A DNA stretch of 64,000 nt from a candidate division WOR-1 bacterium RIFOXYB2_FULL_36_35 (GTDB lineage Bacteria; Margulisbacteria; WOR-1; XYC2-FULL-46-14; XYC2-FULL-37-10), in NCBI GenBank assembly GCA_001771505.1, contig MEUA01000017.1:85479-149478 (forward strand), given 5' to 3'. The number at the start of each line of letters is the position of its first letter. The first letter of the stretch is position 1. Position numbers and translations under genes: made by a program. Positions 8,308 to 17,059 of the stretch are shown piece by piece. The notes under the pieces were generated by a model that saw only the letters and a program-made list of their open reading frames with translations, did not search any database and was not told the origin of the DNA.

Positions 8308-10104
8308 TTATAGTGGTTTTAATTTATCAAGTTCGTCTAATTCTGCGATTAGGGTCTCTAGCTTTTTATATCCCTCATCAACATCTTGTTTATGCTTGTG
8401 GGACTTGATTTGAAGCTGGGCAATTTCCTCCCCCCTTAATTTCCCAAAAGAATTTGCTATTTTGAGGTTTACAGCTTCAAGTACGGATTCGTCATTGTCG
8501 ATATTTTTTTCGATTTTTTTTACGTTTTCAAGAAGCTCCTTGTGCCTTTTATGGTATTCTTGTTCTGATTTTTTTTGGTTTTGTTTTTGTTCTTTTTTTG
8601 CTTTTTTTGGTTTTTTTTCTTCTTCTTTCCATCCGACCCTGTCTAAAAAGTCCTGATATGTGCCGTTAAAAACAGATACGTGATCCTCATTAAAAACTAT
8701 CAGTTTTTTAGCCAAATGATGAAGGAACATTTCGCTATGAGTTACAATAATTACCGCTCCCGGAAACTCATCTAAGGCTGTGATCATGGAATCGCATGCT
8801 TCCACATCCAAATGGTTTGTCGGTTCATCCAAAAGTAGCATGTTGGTTGGGTTAAGAAGTATTTTTCCCAAAGAGACCCTGCTTTTCTCACCACCCGAAA
8901 GAACCGCAATCTTTTTTAGCGCGGCATTGCCTGAAAACATCATTACTCCGCATGTCCTGCGAATATCGGTATAATTCAAGTCCGGTCTCAACGCGGAAAA
9001 TTCTTGTTCTATCGTAAATGATGGATTGAGTCGTTCAATGTTTGTTTGTCCAAAATACCCGATTTTGCAGTTTGGATGGTTTGTTATTTTTCCTTCATTG
9101 GGGTTTAGTTCTCCTGCCAGCAATCTAAGAAGGGTTGATTTTCCCTTGCCATTTTTTCCGACAACGCAAATCCTGTCATTTTTGCCAATATGAAGGGAGA
9201 GATTTTTTATTAATGTCCGTTCTGGAGAATAACCGAATGATAAATTTTCAATATTCATAAGGTTTTTTGCTTCAAATTCCAAAGAGTTAAACTTAAACCC
9301 CAATTCGGAGATTTTTCTAAGCTCCTCTTTCTTTCCCATTTTTTCTAATGCTTTGATCCTTGATTGGACGAGACTGGCGCGAGCTGCTTGAGCGCGAAAT
9401 TTATTGATGAATGCTATTGTCTCTTCCCGTTTTTTATCTTCTTTCCTGCGGGTTTTTTCATAAACTTCTTCTTCCACTGTGATTTGCTCAAAAAACTTTA
9501 TCGTATCCCCCTCTATTTTTTTTACCTTTTGGCGATGTATCCCTATTGTATGAGTTGTAACGCTGTTCATAAAATCACGATCATGTGTGATGATCATAAG
9601 CTCATTTTCCCAACGTGCCAGGAATCTAGTCAACCAGCGTATAGATAAGATGTCCAGATAGTTTGTGGGTTCGTCGAGCAATAAAAGATGCGGTTCAGCA
9701 AGAAGGACTTTTGCTAGATTTAGTCGAACCTGGAAGCCTCCGGAAAATTCTGCAGGAGATTTATGAAATTCATCTTGGGAAAACCCGAGGCCGTTTAAAA
9801 TTTTTTCTGCTTTCCAGATTTGATCTTTATCCTCTTTTTTGAGACCGAGGGAAGCTTCCTCTAATATGGTTGATTCAGTAAAGTTAAGATGCTGTTTGAG
9901 ATATCCGACAGTATAATTTTTGGGGGTAGAGACACTCCCTGAATCAGGATGGATTTCTCCTGTTATAAGTTTAAATAGTGTTGTTTTGCCTGAACCGTTG
10001 CGGCCAACGATCCCTATCCGTTCGCCGCTATGAATATTGAAACTTATATCATCAAAAAGTTGTTCTCCACAAAAAGATAACGACAGATTGTTTATTTGCA
10101 GCAT
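8308..10104 (-). CDS. ABC-F family ATPase
   Basis: A soluble protein of 598 residues with two ATP-binding cassettes and no membrane segments, as in ABC-F translation factors (Uup, EttA, YdiF, resistance-type). Cassette 1 has GRNGSGKTT near residue 36, FSGGFQVRL and LLLLDEPTNYLD. Cassette 2 has GKNGKGKST near residue 320, LSGGEKSRV and LLLDEPTNHLD. The interdomain linker (about 215-280) is basic and helical. The C-terminal 90 residues are a Lys/Glu-rich coiled coil resembling the Uup tail. ABC-F proteins act on the ribosome. Which subfamily this is cannot be decided here. A repeat copy lies directly upstream of its start. Confidence 0.9.
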   Translation of the reverse strand: MLQINNLSLSFCGEQLFDDISFNIHSGERIGIVGRNGSGKTTLFKLITGEIHPDSGSVSTPKNYTVGYLKQHLNFTESTILEEASLGLKKEDKDQIWKAEKILNGLGFSQDEFHKSPAEFSGGFQVRLNLAKVLLAEPHLLLLDEPTNYLDILSIRWLTRFLARWENELMIITHDRDFMNSVTTHTIGIHRQKVKKIEGDTIKFFEQITVEEEVYEKTRRKEDKKREETIAFINKFRAQAARASLVQSRIKALEKMGKKEELRKISELGFKFNSLEFEAKNLMNIENLSFGYSPERTLIKNLSLHIGKNDRICVVGKNGKGKSTLLRLLAGELNPNEGKITNHPNCKIGYFGQTNIERLNPSFTIEQEFSALRPDLNYTDIRRTCGVMMFSGNAALKKIAVLSGGEKSRVSLGKILLNPTNMLLLDEPTNHLDVEACDSMITALDEFPGAVIIVTHSEMFLHHLAKKLIVFNEDHVSVFNGTYQDFLDRVGWKEEEKKPKKAKKEQKQNQKKSEQEYHKRHKELLENVKKIEKNIDNDESVLEAVNLKIANSFGKLRGEEIAQLQIKSHKHKQDVDEGYKKLETLIAELDELDKLKPL

Positions 10105-10116
10105 TTTTCAACCAAA

Positions 10117-10184
10117 TGAACCCCGATTAGGAAATCGGAGTTCATACCTGAGAAAATTTCCAACACTCTACTATCGGGGTCCAT
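10117..10184. repeat. Family-1 repeat, shortened copy
   Basis: The GAACCCCGATTAGGAAATCG start, a hairpin, then the family core (TTCATACCTG, AAAATTTCCAACACTCT) and a truncated right end TATCGGGGTCCAT are present. It lies between the divergently transcribed ABC-F and pcm genes. Confidence 0.75.
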
Positions 10185-10255
10185 ATGTTTATTATACAAC
10201 TATTATATGGTAATGTGGATTAGAAAAAACTGCAGGAACTGCAGAGGCGATAAAT

Positions 10256-10933
10256 ATGAAAGATCATAATCATATGTATTATTTTAAAGAGTTGAGAGAA
10301 AAGATGGTGGAGGAACAGCTTGTATTAAGAGGAATAAAGGACAAAAGAGTTTTATCTGCCATGAAAATAATTCCTCGCGAGCTTTTTTTGCCAGAAAAAT
10401 TAAAACCCGTGGCTTATGATGATGGCCCACTGCCTATAGGTTACGGGCAGACTATTTCACAGCCTTATATAGTTGCTCTTATGACGGAGCTATTGACCAT
10501 TAAAGAAGAAGATAAAATTTTGGAAATAGGGACAGGTTCGGGTTACCAATCGGCAATTCTTTCTTTATTAGCTCAAAAGGTTTTTACAATAGAAAAGATA
10601 GAAAGACTTTCTAAGAAAGCAAAAAGTATTTTAAACAAACTTGGTTGTATAAATGTTGAAGAAATAGTTGGAGACGGGTCAGTAGGTTTTGCAAAAGAAG
10701 CTCCTTTTGATAAGATACTTGTTACCGCGGGAACCCCATTTTTCCCTTTGGACTTGAAGAATCAACTTAGTCCTAATTTCGGCACGGCTGTTATCCCTAT
10801 TGGTGATAGGCACATGCAAACACTTACTAAAATTGTGAGGGAAGGGGACACATTTAAAAAAGAAGAGTCTATCCCTTGTATGTTTGTTCCACTTGTTGGA
10901 AAATATGGATGGCAATCAGAAAATGGCAAGTGA
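10256..10933 (+). CDS. pcm: Protein-L-isoaspartate O-methyltransferase
   Basis: This S-adenosylmethionine-dependent enzyme methylates isoaspartyl residues in damaged proteins and starts their repair. At 225 residues it has the family's usual length. The start region REKMVEEQLVLRGI matches other Pcm proteins. The TISQPYIVALM motif and the SAM-binding motif EIGTGSGYQSAIL near residue 92 are intact, followed by EIVGDG and KILVTAG. Another ATG (residue 7) is possible. The Shine-Dalgarno is weak (AGAGGCG). The gene stands alone, with a repeat upstream and a convergent broken lipoprotein gene downstream. Confidence 0.93.
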   Translation: MKDHNHMYYFKELREKMVEEQLVLRGIKDKRVLSAMKIIPRELFLPEKLKPVAYDDGPLPIGYGQTISQPYIVALMTELLTIKEEDKILEIGTGSGYQSAILSLLAQKVFTIEKIERLSKKAKSILNKLGCINVEEIVGDGSVGFAKEAPFDKILVTAGTPFFPLDLKNQLSPNFGTAVIPIGDRHMQTLTKIVREGDTFKKEESIPCMFVPLVGKYGWQSENGK

Positions 10934-10980
10934 CCAAATTTCAATATCCAATGAATTTAATATTATCAAATTAGAATAAT

Positions 10981-11662
10981 TTACTTTTGTTTTTCTATTT
11001 TGAAATAAGTCATTCCCGCATCATACAAAACTCTTTCATTGTCTGAAATACCTTTTTTATTCAGTTCAGCTTTGAAGGGCAAATCAGATACTTTTTTACT
11101 AAAAACTTTTTCAACGGATTTAAGTTCTATTCTTGCGCCAAATTCGTTAAATAGATTGTTAAGCTCTTTGTATGGTTTGGTTTTATTTGCCAGTTTTACA
11201 AAAATAGAATTTGTGCTTTCCATCTTTGACTGTGGATAATTTTTTTTATAATCTTGATATTCTGGAGAGTTGGCAGAGGCAACTGCTATTGGCACGCACC
11301 AGGAATAATCTTTGTCTTTTGAAAATGGACCCCATATAAGGGAATCAAACTCTTCAGCCTTCCATCTTTTAAATATTTCCTTCAAAATAGCTCGATGCAG
11401 ATCCTTGGTTGCAATAAAAGAGTTGTTCTCATATTTTTCATATCTTACATCTAAGCGCCTTTTGCCGTTTATATTACTAGTTTTACTGATATGCCAATTT
11501 ATAGTGCAGTTACTATTTGATGCTTTAACAACATACTCTCCTAACGGATATTTAGCGGTATCTTTTGAAAAAAAAAACCTCTGTTTTAGGGGAAAAAAAG
11601 CATCCAGAAAGCAGGAAACTTAAGAATAAAATCAAAAATATTATAAAATTATTGTTTTTCAT
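10981..11662 (-). pseudogene. Lipoprotein gene interrupted by a frameshift at a homopolymer
   Basis: On the minus strand an ATG at 11662 opens a clear lipoprotein signal, MKNNNF, a hydrophobic core and L-S-G-C with Cys at 21. The frame closes about 37 codons in. The remaining coding sequence continues in the next frame down to the stop at 10981-10983, encoding a polar domain that includes KYPLGEYVVKAS and the RWKAEEFDSL region. The shift falls at a run of ten A on the plus strand (11568-11577). With nine, the two parts join into one protein of about 226 residues. The 134-residue downstream frame by itself would need a TTG start with no ribosome-binding site. Whether this is decay, phase variation, transcriptional slippage or an assembly error cannot be told from sequence. 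Function unknown. Confidence 0.75.
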
Positions 11663-11748
11663 CGGTTTTTTGTAACAATATAAGTCATGAGTTATATGAA
11701 TTATACTGTAATTATAAAGATTATGCAAAAATAATAAAATTGGATAGT

Positions 11749-11849
11749 TTAACCCCGAATATTCACCCCGATTAGGAAATCGGGGTTCATAGACGAACAG
11801 AATTCTAGCAGAAAGTTGAAAATTTCCCCAGGTATGAAATCGGGGTTAA
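11749..11849. repeat. Family-1 repeat, full copy with core in inverse orientation
   Basis: The 101-bp copy runs from TTAACCCCGAATATTCA to AAATCGGGGTTAA. The core (GACGAACAGAATTCTAGCAG ... CCCAGGTATGAA) is the reverse complement of that in the copies at 33460 and 38109. The terminal TTAA (11846-11849) contains the leuA stop codon. Confidence 0.85.
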
Positions 11850-13381
11850 GAACAGACAAACCTGTTAATCGCCGAGAGATAAGCTTTTGCTGATGCTATG
11901 ATTATGTCTGTGTCTGCTCCGTGACCAACAAAGATGTTTTCTTTTTCATCTTTTATGCGGACATTTACTTCGCCTTGGGCGTCAGTGCCTCCTGTTATAG
12001 CTTGTATTATGTAATCAACTAGTAAAGGAACAAAATTTTGTCTCTCTGCATTTTGTTGTACAATTTTATCAATAGCTTTGTATACAGCATCAACGGGGCC
12101 TGCTCCTGTTTCTGTCGCAGAAATGGAAGTTCCTTTATGTTTTAAAACAACAGTTGCTTTTGGTTTTTTATTTGTTCCTGATTCTACTTCAATGCTTTCA
12201 ATTGAAAAAACCTCTTTTTCAACATATGCTTCATCCGCGACTATTGCTTCAAGGTCACGATCTGTAATCTCTTTTTTCTTGTCGGCAAGATTTTTAAATC
12301 TTGAAAAGGCTTTCTCAATTTCTGTTCCTTCAAGATTGTATCCCATATCTTTTAATTTATCTGTGAAAGCATTACGCCCTGAATGTTTTCCAAGGACAAG
12401 TTTGCTTTCTGTTAAACCTATATCTTCAGGGTTCATTATTTCATAGGTCTCCCTTGCCCTGAGGACGCCTGCTTGATGGATGCCTGCTTCGTGAGCGAAA
12501 GCATTTGCTCCGACTACGGATTTGTTTGGTTGGACAAGCAGTCCTGTAAGGGTTGATACGAGTCTGCTTGTTTTATAAATTTCTTTTGTATTTATGTTTG
12601 TATCACATTTAAAAAAGTCTTTGCGTGTTTTAAGGTTCATGACGATTTCTTCGAGTGAGGCATTCCCTGCCCTTTCGCCTATCCCGTTTATTGTACATTC
12701 CGCCTGATTAGCGCCTGCTTTTATTGCGGCAAGTGAATTTATTGTTGCAAGCCCAAGATCGTTATGGCAATGAACGCTTATGATTATATCTTTTTCTTTT
12801 ATTTGCGGGAGATCCCTTATAATCTCTGAAATAAGAGATTCAAATTCCCATGGTAAAATATAGCCCACAGTATCAGGAATATTTATAGTTTTGGCTCCGG
12901 CATCGATTACTCCCGCGATTATTTTTTTGAGAAACGCGATGTCTGATCTTCCCGCGTCTTCGGGAGAAAATTCAACGTCATTGCAAAGTGATTTTGCAAA
13001 TTTGACCATTTCTATGGCAGTATTAAATACCTCATCTTTTGTCATTCGAAGTTTTTTCTCCATATGAATAGGGGAAGTTGCAAGAAAGAGATGAATGCGA
13101 GGCTTATCGGAGTATTTTACGGCATCATATGCTATTTGAATATCCTCTTTTTTTGCGCGGGCAAGGCTGCAAATTATAGGCCCCTTGATTTTTTGTGCTA
13201 TGGTTTTTACAGAATCAAAATCACCAGTAGAAGCAATTGCAAATCCGGCTTCGATTGCATCAACATTTAGTTTTGCAAGCTGCCTAGCAATTTCAAGTTT
13301 TTCTTCCTTATTGAGAGACGCCCCAGGACATTGTTCTCCGTCACGAAGTGTTGTATCAAATATAAAAATTTTACGTGACAT
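11846..13381 (-). CDS. leuA: 2-isopropylmalate synthase
   Basis: This enzyme condenses acetyl-CoA with 2-oxoisovalerate, the first committed step of leucine biosynthesis. Residues about 1-270 form the DRE-TIM barrel, with FDTTLRDGEQCPGASL near residue 7, the metal-binding HCHNDLGLA near 200 and GIGERAGNASLEE near 230. Residues about 390-511 are the regulatory LeuA domain that binds leucine, so feedback inhibition is expected. At 511 residues it is full length. A TAAAAT (13391-13396) lies nine bases before the ATG, so the gene looks leaderless. The stop codon comes from the adjoining repeat. leuB is 6 kb away on the other strand. Confidence 0.95.
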   Translation of the reverse strand: MSRKIFIFDTTLRDGEQCPGASLNKEEKLEIARQLAKLNVDAIEAGFAIASTGDFDSVKTIAQKIKGPIICSLARAKKEDIQIAYDAVKYSDKPRIHLFLATSPIHMEKKLRMTKDEVFNTAIEMVKFAKSLCNDVEFSPEDAGRSDIAFLKKIIAGVIDAGAKTINIPDTVGYILPWEFESLISEIIRDLPQIKEKDIIISVHCHNDLGLATINSLAAIKAGANQAECTINGIGERAGNASLEEIVMNLKTRKDFFKCDTNINTKEIYKTSRLVSTLTGLLVQPNKSVVGANAFAHEAGIHQAGVLRARETYEIMNPEDIGLTESKLVLGKHSGRNAFTDKLKDMGYNLEGTEIEKAFSRFKNLADKKKEITDRDLEAIVADEAYVEKEVFSIESIEVESGTNKKPKATVVLKHKGTSISATETGAGPVDAVYKAIDKIVQQNAERQNFVPLLVDYIIQAITGGTDAQGEVNVRIKDEKENIFVGHGADTDIIIASAKAYLSAINRFVCS

Positions 13382-13442
13382 AATGTCTGTATTTTATCAT
13401 GCTTTTTTATGAAATTAAACCGAAATATCTTTAAGCTTTTTC

Positions 13443-13483
13443 ACACCCTTCGACAAGCTCAGGGTGACATTTCGCAACAGTCC
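13443..13483. repeat. Family-2 related hairpin repeat
   Basis: CACCCTTCGACAAGCTCAGG and the following GTGACATTTCGCAACAGTCCC form a hairpin (CACCCT/AGGGTG) plus the family-2 end. It is nearly identical to 20727-20767. Confidence 0.7.
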
Positions 13484-13580
13484 CTTCATAGTCTTTTGAA
13501 CAGGGCGATAAATCTTATTTTTTTATTGCACTTATAATAATTATTGAAATTATTTTGGAGTTAAAACGATATCATTATAT

Positions 13581-14360
13581 ATGCATATGCGAAGTGCGGT
13601 AGATAGAACTTTTAGATCTTGGTATTTATCGAGAACTTCTAATCCTATAGTTGCTTGGAAGCCTTATATCTCTTTAAGTTCAAGATTTGTTCGTCCTAAT
13701 GAATCTTCTTCATTTAGATTTTTAAGTGGGGAGGTTGTTCCTCTGATCCAAACTTCAGAAGAGACGTTGCACATGAAAAAAATTTCTTCTATTTCGAAAA
13801 ACGGGGATAGGACTGTTTTTTATTGCCAGGATATTACACTTTCTAAAATTGGGAGAATTCGTTTATTTGTAAGTTATGTGCGAGGAAAAGGACTTGATAA
13901 GGGGACTATTGGGTTTGTTTATGATAAAAAAGTTATTTTTGAACATCAAATTAATTATCCTGAAAATGATTTGAGAGTTTATTCTTTTTTGGTTGGGGGT
14001 ACTTTTATTGATATTTCTTCATCTCATAGCATTTTTAATTTTAACAGAGAAATAACTTTGGAGATAAGGGATGTTGACAATATATCTCAGATGGGGGAAT
14101 TTGTTTTTGAAGGTTCTTCTGGTGTAGTAGAACATAATCAAAAAAAATACTTAATAGAATCAAAACCTATTCCTCCTAATATGATGTATTTAAAAGAGAG
14201 CGAAAGCGGGTTGCCTAAAGAAGAGAGGCGCATTAAGTCAAGTGCATATGGATATATTTTGTCAGTTTATGAAATAGATGATTGTACGGGAAAAAAAGAA
14301 TTTCTTTGCGCATTAAAAGGGGATTATGCAATGAGAAATCTAAAATTGATCTGTTGGTAA
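13581..14360 (+). CDS. Hypothetical protein, 259 residues
   Basis: I do not recognise this protein. There is no signal peptide or membrane helix. The N-terminal 60 residues are Ser/Arg-rich (RTFRSWYLSRTSNPIVAWKP), and the middle is beta-rich, with alternating hydrophobics in GRIRLFVSYVRGKG and VYSFLVGGTFIDISSSHS. Such a profile fits a compact beta-sandwich but no family can be named. TTTTGGAG lies about 20 bases before the ATG, and a second ATG is two codons on. The gene stands alone between leuA and thiL and belongs to a scattered group of unknown single genes in this window. Confidence 0.55.
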   Translation: MHMRSAVDRTFRSWYLSRTSNPIVAWKPYISLSSRFVRPNESSSFRFLSGEVVPLIQTSEETLHMKKISSISKNGDRTVFYCQDITLSKIGRIRLFVSYVRGKGLDKGTIGFVYDKKVIFEHQINYPENDLRVYSFLVGGTFIDISSSHSIFNFNREITLEIRDVDNISQMGEFVFEGSSGVVEHNQKKYLIESKPIPPNMMYLKESESGLPKEERRIKSSAYGYILSVYEIDDCTGKKEFLCALKGDYAMRNLKLICW

Positions 14361-14389
14361 GTTTTTGCTTCAGAGTTGTTTTTTGATGT

Positions 14390-14395
14390 TATAAT
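14390..14395 (+). promoter_or_regulatory. -10 element of thiL
   Basis: TATAAT ends eight bases before the ATG, with no ribosome-binding site between, so the message is probably leaderless. A weak TTGCTT lies at 14365-14370 with a 19-base spacer. Confidence 0.5.
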
Positions 14396-14403
14396 TATAG
14401 TGT

Positions 14404-15354
14404 ATGAATCTTTCTTTTTTAGGTGAGTTTGGACTTATCGAATTATTTAAAAAATTATCAACTAAAAACAAGAAGGTTGTGGTTGGTATTGGGGATGATG
14501 CCGCAGTACTGCCAATGTCAAATTTCCAATATTTATTGGTTACTACAGACGCTTTTGTGGAGCATGTCCATTTTAAGATACCTAAAAAAGCTTTAAAAAA
14601 TTATTTTTTCAATCTCGGTTGTAAAATTCTTGCCGCAAATATTTCTGATATTGCGGCGATGGGGGGATATCCTACATTTGTTCTTCTGACTTTGTGCGCT
14701 CCGCAAAAGACTAAGATAGAAGATATAAAAGAACTTTATCGCGGGATTTCTCAATTAGCAAAAAAGTTTAATATAGAGATTGCGGGAGGAGATACCACCG
14801 CTTCAAAAAAAGACCTTATGGTATCTGTTACTCTTCTTGGGGAGGTTGAACGCGAAAATCTTTTATTGCGATCAGGCGCTAAAGTTGGAGATCTGATTTG
14901 CGTAACGGGGGAGTTTGGGGGACCTTCTTCCGCCAATTTCCAATTTTCCCGCCTGCCGGACAGACAGGCAATGTCAAATGTCAAATGTCAAATTCGATTG
15001 TTTGATGCAAGAAAACTTGCGAAATCAAAAATTTGTTCCTCTATGATTGATTCAAGTGATGGGCTTATTCGTTCTGTCACGGAAATTTGCAAGGCGAGCA
15101 ATACAGATGCGAAAATTTTCACCAATAATATCCCAATTGCCAAAGAGGCTACACTTAACCATGCGCTTTATGGGGGAGAAGAATATGAGTTAGTCTTTAC
15201 AGTTCCAAAAAGTAAATTCTCAAAACTTCCAAAGTTGAAAACTAAAATAGCAGTTGTAGGGGAGATAACAAAAAAATCATGGGGCGTAAAGCTTGTTGAT
15301 TTTAATGGAAAAATTACGAAGACAAAAGAAGGTTGGGAGCATTTTAAAAACTGA
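14404..15354 (+). CDS. thiL: Thiamine-monophosphate kinase with a repeat-derived insertion
   Basis: ThiL phosphorylates thiamine monophosphate to the active cofactor thiamine diphosphate. It is an AIR-synthase-like ATP-binding enzyme. GEFGLIELF at the start, VVGIGDDAAVL near residue 25, the DAFVEHVHF motif, GGDTTAS and the SSMIDSSDGL motif are present. Between VTGEFGGPSSA (about residue 170) and ARKLAKSK (about 200) the usual loop is replaced by about 24 residues encoded by an imperfect palindrome and a threefold ATGTCAA repeat (14930-15003). The frame is kept, so the enzyme may be active. A thiamine diphosphate requirement is consistent with korAB in this window. Confidence 0.93.
   Translation: MNLSFLGEFGLIELFKKLSTKNKKVVVGIGDDAAVLPMSNFQYLLVTTDAFVEHVHFKIPKKALKNYFFNLGCKILAANISDIAAMGGYPTFVLLTLCAPQKTKIEDIKELYRGISQLAKKFNIEIAGGDTTASKKDLMVSVTLLGEVERENLLLRSGAKVGDLICVTGEFGGPSSANFQFSRLPDRQAMSNVKCQIRLFDARKLAKSKICSSMIDSSDGLIRSVTEICKASNTDAKIFTNNIPIAKEATLNHALYGGEEYELVFTVPKSKFSKLPKLKTKIAVVGEITKKSWGVKLVDFNGKITKTKEGWEHFKN
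14951..14991. repeat. Palindrome and short tandem repeat inside thiL
   Basis: GCCTGCCGGACAGACAGGC (14951-14969) is an imperfect palindrome. It is followed by three copies of ATGTCAA (14971-14991). Both are in frame within thiL at a position where other ThiL proteins have only a loop. Confidence 0.65.
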
Positions 15355-15416
15355 AGTCATGGGTCATAAAGTCTTGGTCAGGTAAGGTTTTTTATGAATA
15401 GTCCCTCCTTAGATGA

Positions 15417-15422
15417 TATAAT
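15417..15422 (+). promoter_or_regulatory. -10 element of the M20 peptidase operon
   Basis: TATAAT lies nine bases before the GTG start, without a Shine-Dalgarno, so the message is probably leaderless. Confidence 0.45.
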
Positions 15423-15431
15423 TCGTTTATT

Positions 15432-16559
15432 GTGATCAATAAAGATAGACTGCTAAAAAGGTTCATCAAATATATAAAAACACCAAGCCCGTCGGGTGAG
15501 GAAAAAACAATTGGAAAACTTTTGTTGCTTGAGCTTAAATTGCTTGGTGGTAAAGTCTCTCAAGATAAAATCGGCAATATTTTTGCTTATTTTAACGGAA
15601 GAATCGAGCAATCAAAAAACGTAAAAACTGAAAAACTAAAAAACAAAAAAACGGAAGAACCAATTCTCTTAAATGCCCATATAGATACTGTTGCTTATCA
15701 AGGAAAAATTGAACCTCAAATTAAAAACGGAAAGATTATTTCAAAAGGGGATACGATCCTTGGTGCGGATAATAAGGCCGGAGTTGCTGTTATTCTGGAG
15801 GTTTTACAGACTTTAAAAGAAGAAAAAAATTCTCATCCTGATATTCAAGTAATCTTAACTGTACGGGAGGAGATCGGGCTTTTTGGTTCAAGAGAGATCA
15901 AGAAAAAAGATATCAAAGCAAAACTTGGCTTTGTTTTGGATGGGGGAGAAATATCAAATATCCACAATCAAGGCCCTGCACAATTCAATGTAACAGCAAC
16001 AATTATAGGTAAACCGGCCCATGCAGGAGTCCATCCCGAAGACGGGATAAATGCCATAAAAGTTGCATCAGAAGCAATCGCCAAAATGAAGCTGGGCAGG
16101 ATCGATTTTGAAACAACCGCGAATATTGGCGTTATTGAAGGAGGTACTGCGACAAATATTATCCCCGAAAAGGTCTTCTTAAAAGGAGAAGCGCGTAGCC
16201 GCACTCCCACAAAACTTCAAAAACAGTTAAACCATATGGAAGAATGCTTGCAAAAAGCTTGTTTGAAATATAGAGCAAAACTCAAACTTAATATAAATAA
16301 AGTTTATGATTCGTTTAATATCGGCAAAAAAGATCCTCTTATAAAACTTGCGGAAAGAGCGCTTTCGAGAATCGGTCTTACTCCAAAACTTGTTCCGACA
16401 GGCGGTGGCTCTGATGCAAACAATTTTAGCAAACTCGGAGTTAAATGCTTAATACTGGGTGTCGGCGCCCATAAAATCCACAGCAATGATGAGTATATTA
16501 AGATAAATGATTTATATGACGGCGCTAGGTTTATAATAGAATGTTTGAAAAGACAATAA
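15432..16559 (+). CDS. M20 family metallopeptidase (peptidase T-like)
   Basis: A di-zinc aminopeptidase of the M20 family, 375 residues, cytoplasmic, with a GTG start. Metal and catalytic motifs in order are NAHIDTVA near residue 80, GADNKAGVAVIL near 113, TVREEIGLFGS near 140 (the general-base Glu), LDGGEI near 175, and the C-terminal GVGAHKIHSNDEYI with the last metal-binding His. The lid domain lies around residues 185-300. The sequence EQSKNVKTEKLKNKKTEEP before the first metal motif is a lysine-rich low-complexity stretch not typical of the family. It overlaps the NUDIX gene by 19 bases and heads a three-gene operon with xerC. The exact peptide substrate is unknown. Confidence 0.88.
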   Translation: MINKDRLLKRFIKYIKTPSPSGEEKTIGKLLLLELKLLGGKVSQDKIGNIFAYFNGRIEQSKNVKTEKLKNKKTEEPILLNAHIDTVAYQGKIEPQIKNGKIISKGDTILGADNKAGVAVILEVLQTLKEEKNSHPDIQVILTVREEIGLFGSREIKKKDIKAKLGFVLDGGEISNIHNQGPAQFNVTATIIGKPAHAGVHPEDGINAIKVASEAIAKMKLGRIDFETTANIGVIEGGTATNIIPEKVFLKGEARSRTPTKLQKQLNHMEECLQKACLKYRAKLKLNINKVYDSFNIGKKDPLIKLAERALSRIGLTPKLVPTGGGSDANNFSKLGVKCLILGVGAHKIHSNDEYIKINDLYDGARFIIECLKRQ

Positions 16560-17059
16560 AATCTACAAGAATATATAAAGGGCGAATGCTCGGCTTGCGT
16601 GATGATGAAGTTGAGCTTTCTAACGGTAAAATCTCCCACCGTGAAATTTGTGAACACCCGGGAGCTGTCGCAATCGTCCCGATTACAAATGATGGTAAAA
16701 TAATTCTGATCCGCCAGTTCAGAAAACCGATCGAAGAGGCAATCTACGAAATTCCCGCAGGCTTAATCAACAAAGGCGAAGAGCTAAAGGATGCGGCGGC
16801 ACGGGAGCTTGAAGAAGAGACTGGTTATAAAGCAAATAAGATCGAATTTGCTCTAACGGTTTACACCTCACCCGGCTATTCGACCGAAAAGCTCCACATT
16901 TTTATTGCAAGGGATTTAGTTGCAACAAAAAACAATCCCGATGAAGATGAAAATATTGAAGTTGCGATAACTCCGATTGAAACAGCTTTGCAGATGATTA
17001 AAAACGGGGAGATTAAGGATGGGAAGACGATTGTTGGGATTAATTTGACTAGGAAATAA
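16541..17059 (+). CDS. NUDIX hydrolase, ADP-ribose pyrophosphatase type
   Basis: A 172-residue NUDIX enzyme, most like ADP-ribose pyrophosphatases, which cleave ADP-ribose to AMP and ribose 5-phosphate. The NUDIX box is complete: G, five residues, E, seven residues, then RELEEETGY (about residues 75-97). The preceding REICEHPGAVAIVPI and IRQFRKPIEEAIYEIPAG stretches are typical of the ADP-ribose group. The start overlaps the peptidase gene, and the stop overlaps xerC by one base (TAATG), so the three genes are translationally coupled. Confidence 0.92.
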   Translation: MFEKTIKSTRIYKGRMLGLRDDEVELSNGKISHREICEHPGAVAIVPITNDGKIILIRQFRKPIEEAIYEIPAGLINKGEELKDAAARELEEETGYKANKIEFALTVYTSPGYSTEKLHIFIARDLVATKNNPDEDENIEVAITPIETALQMIKNGEIKDGKTIVGINLTRK

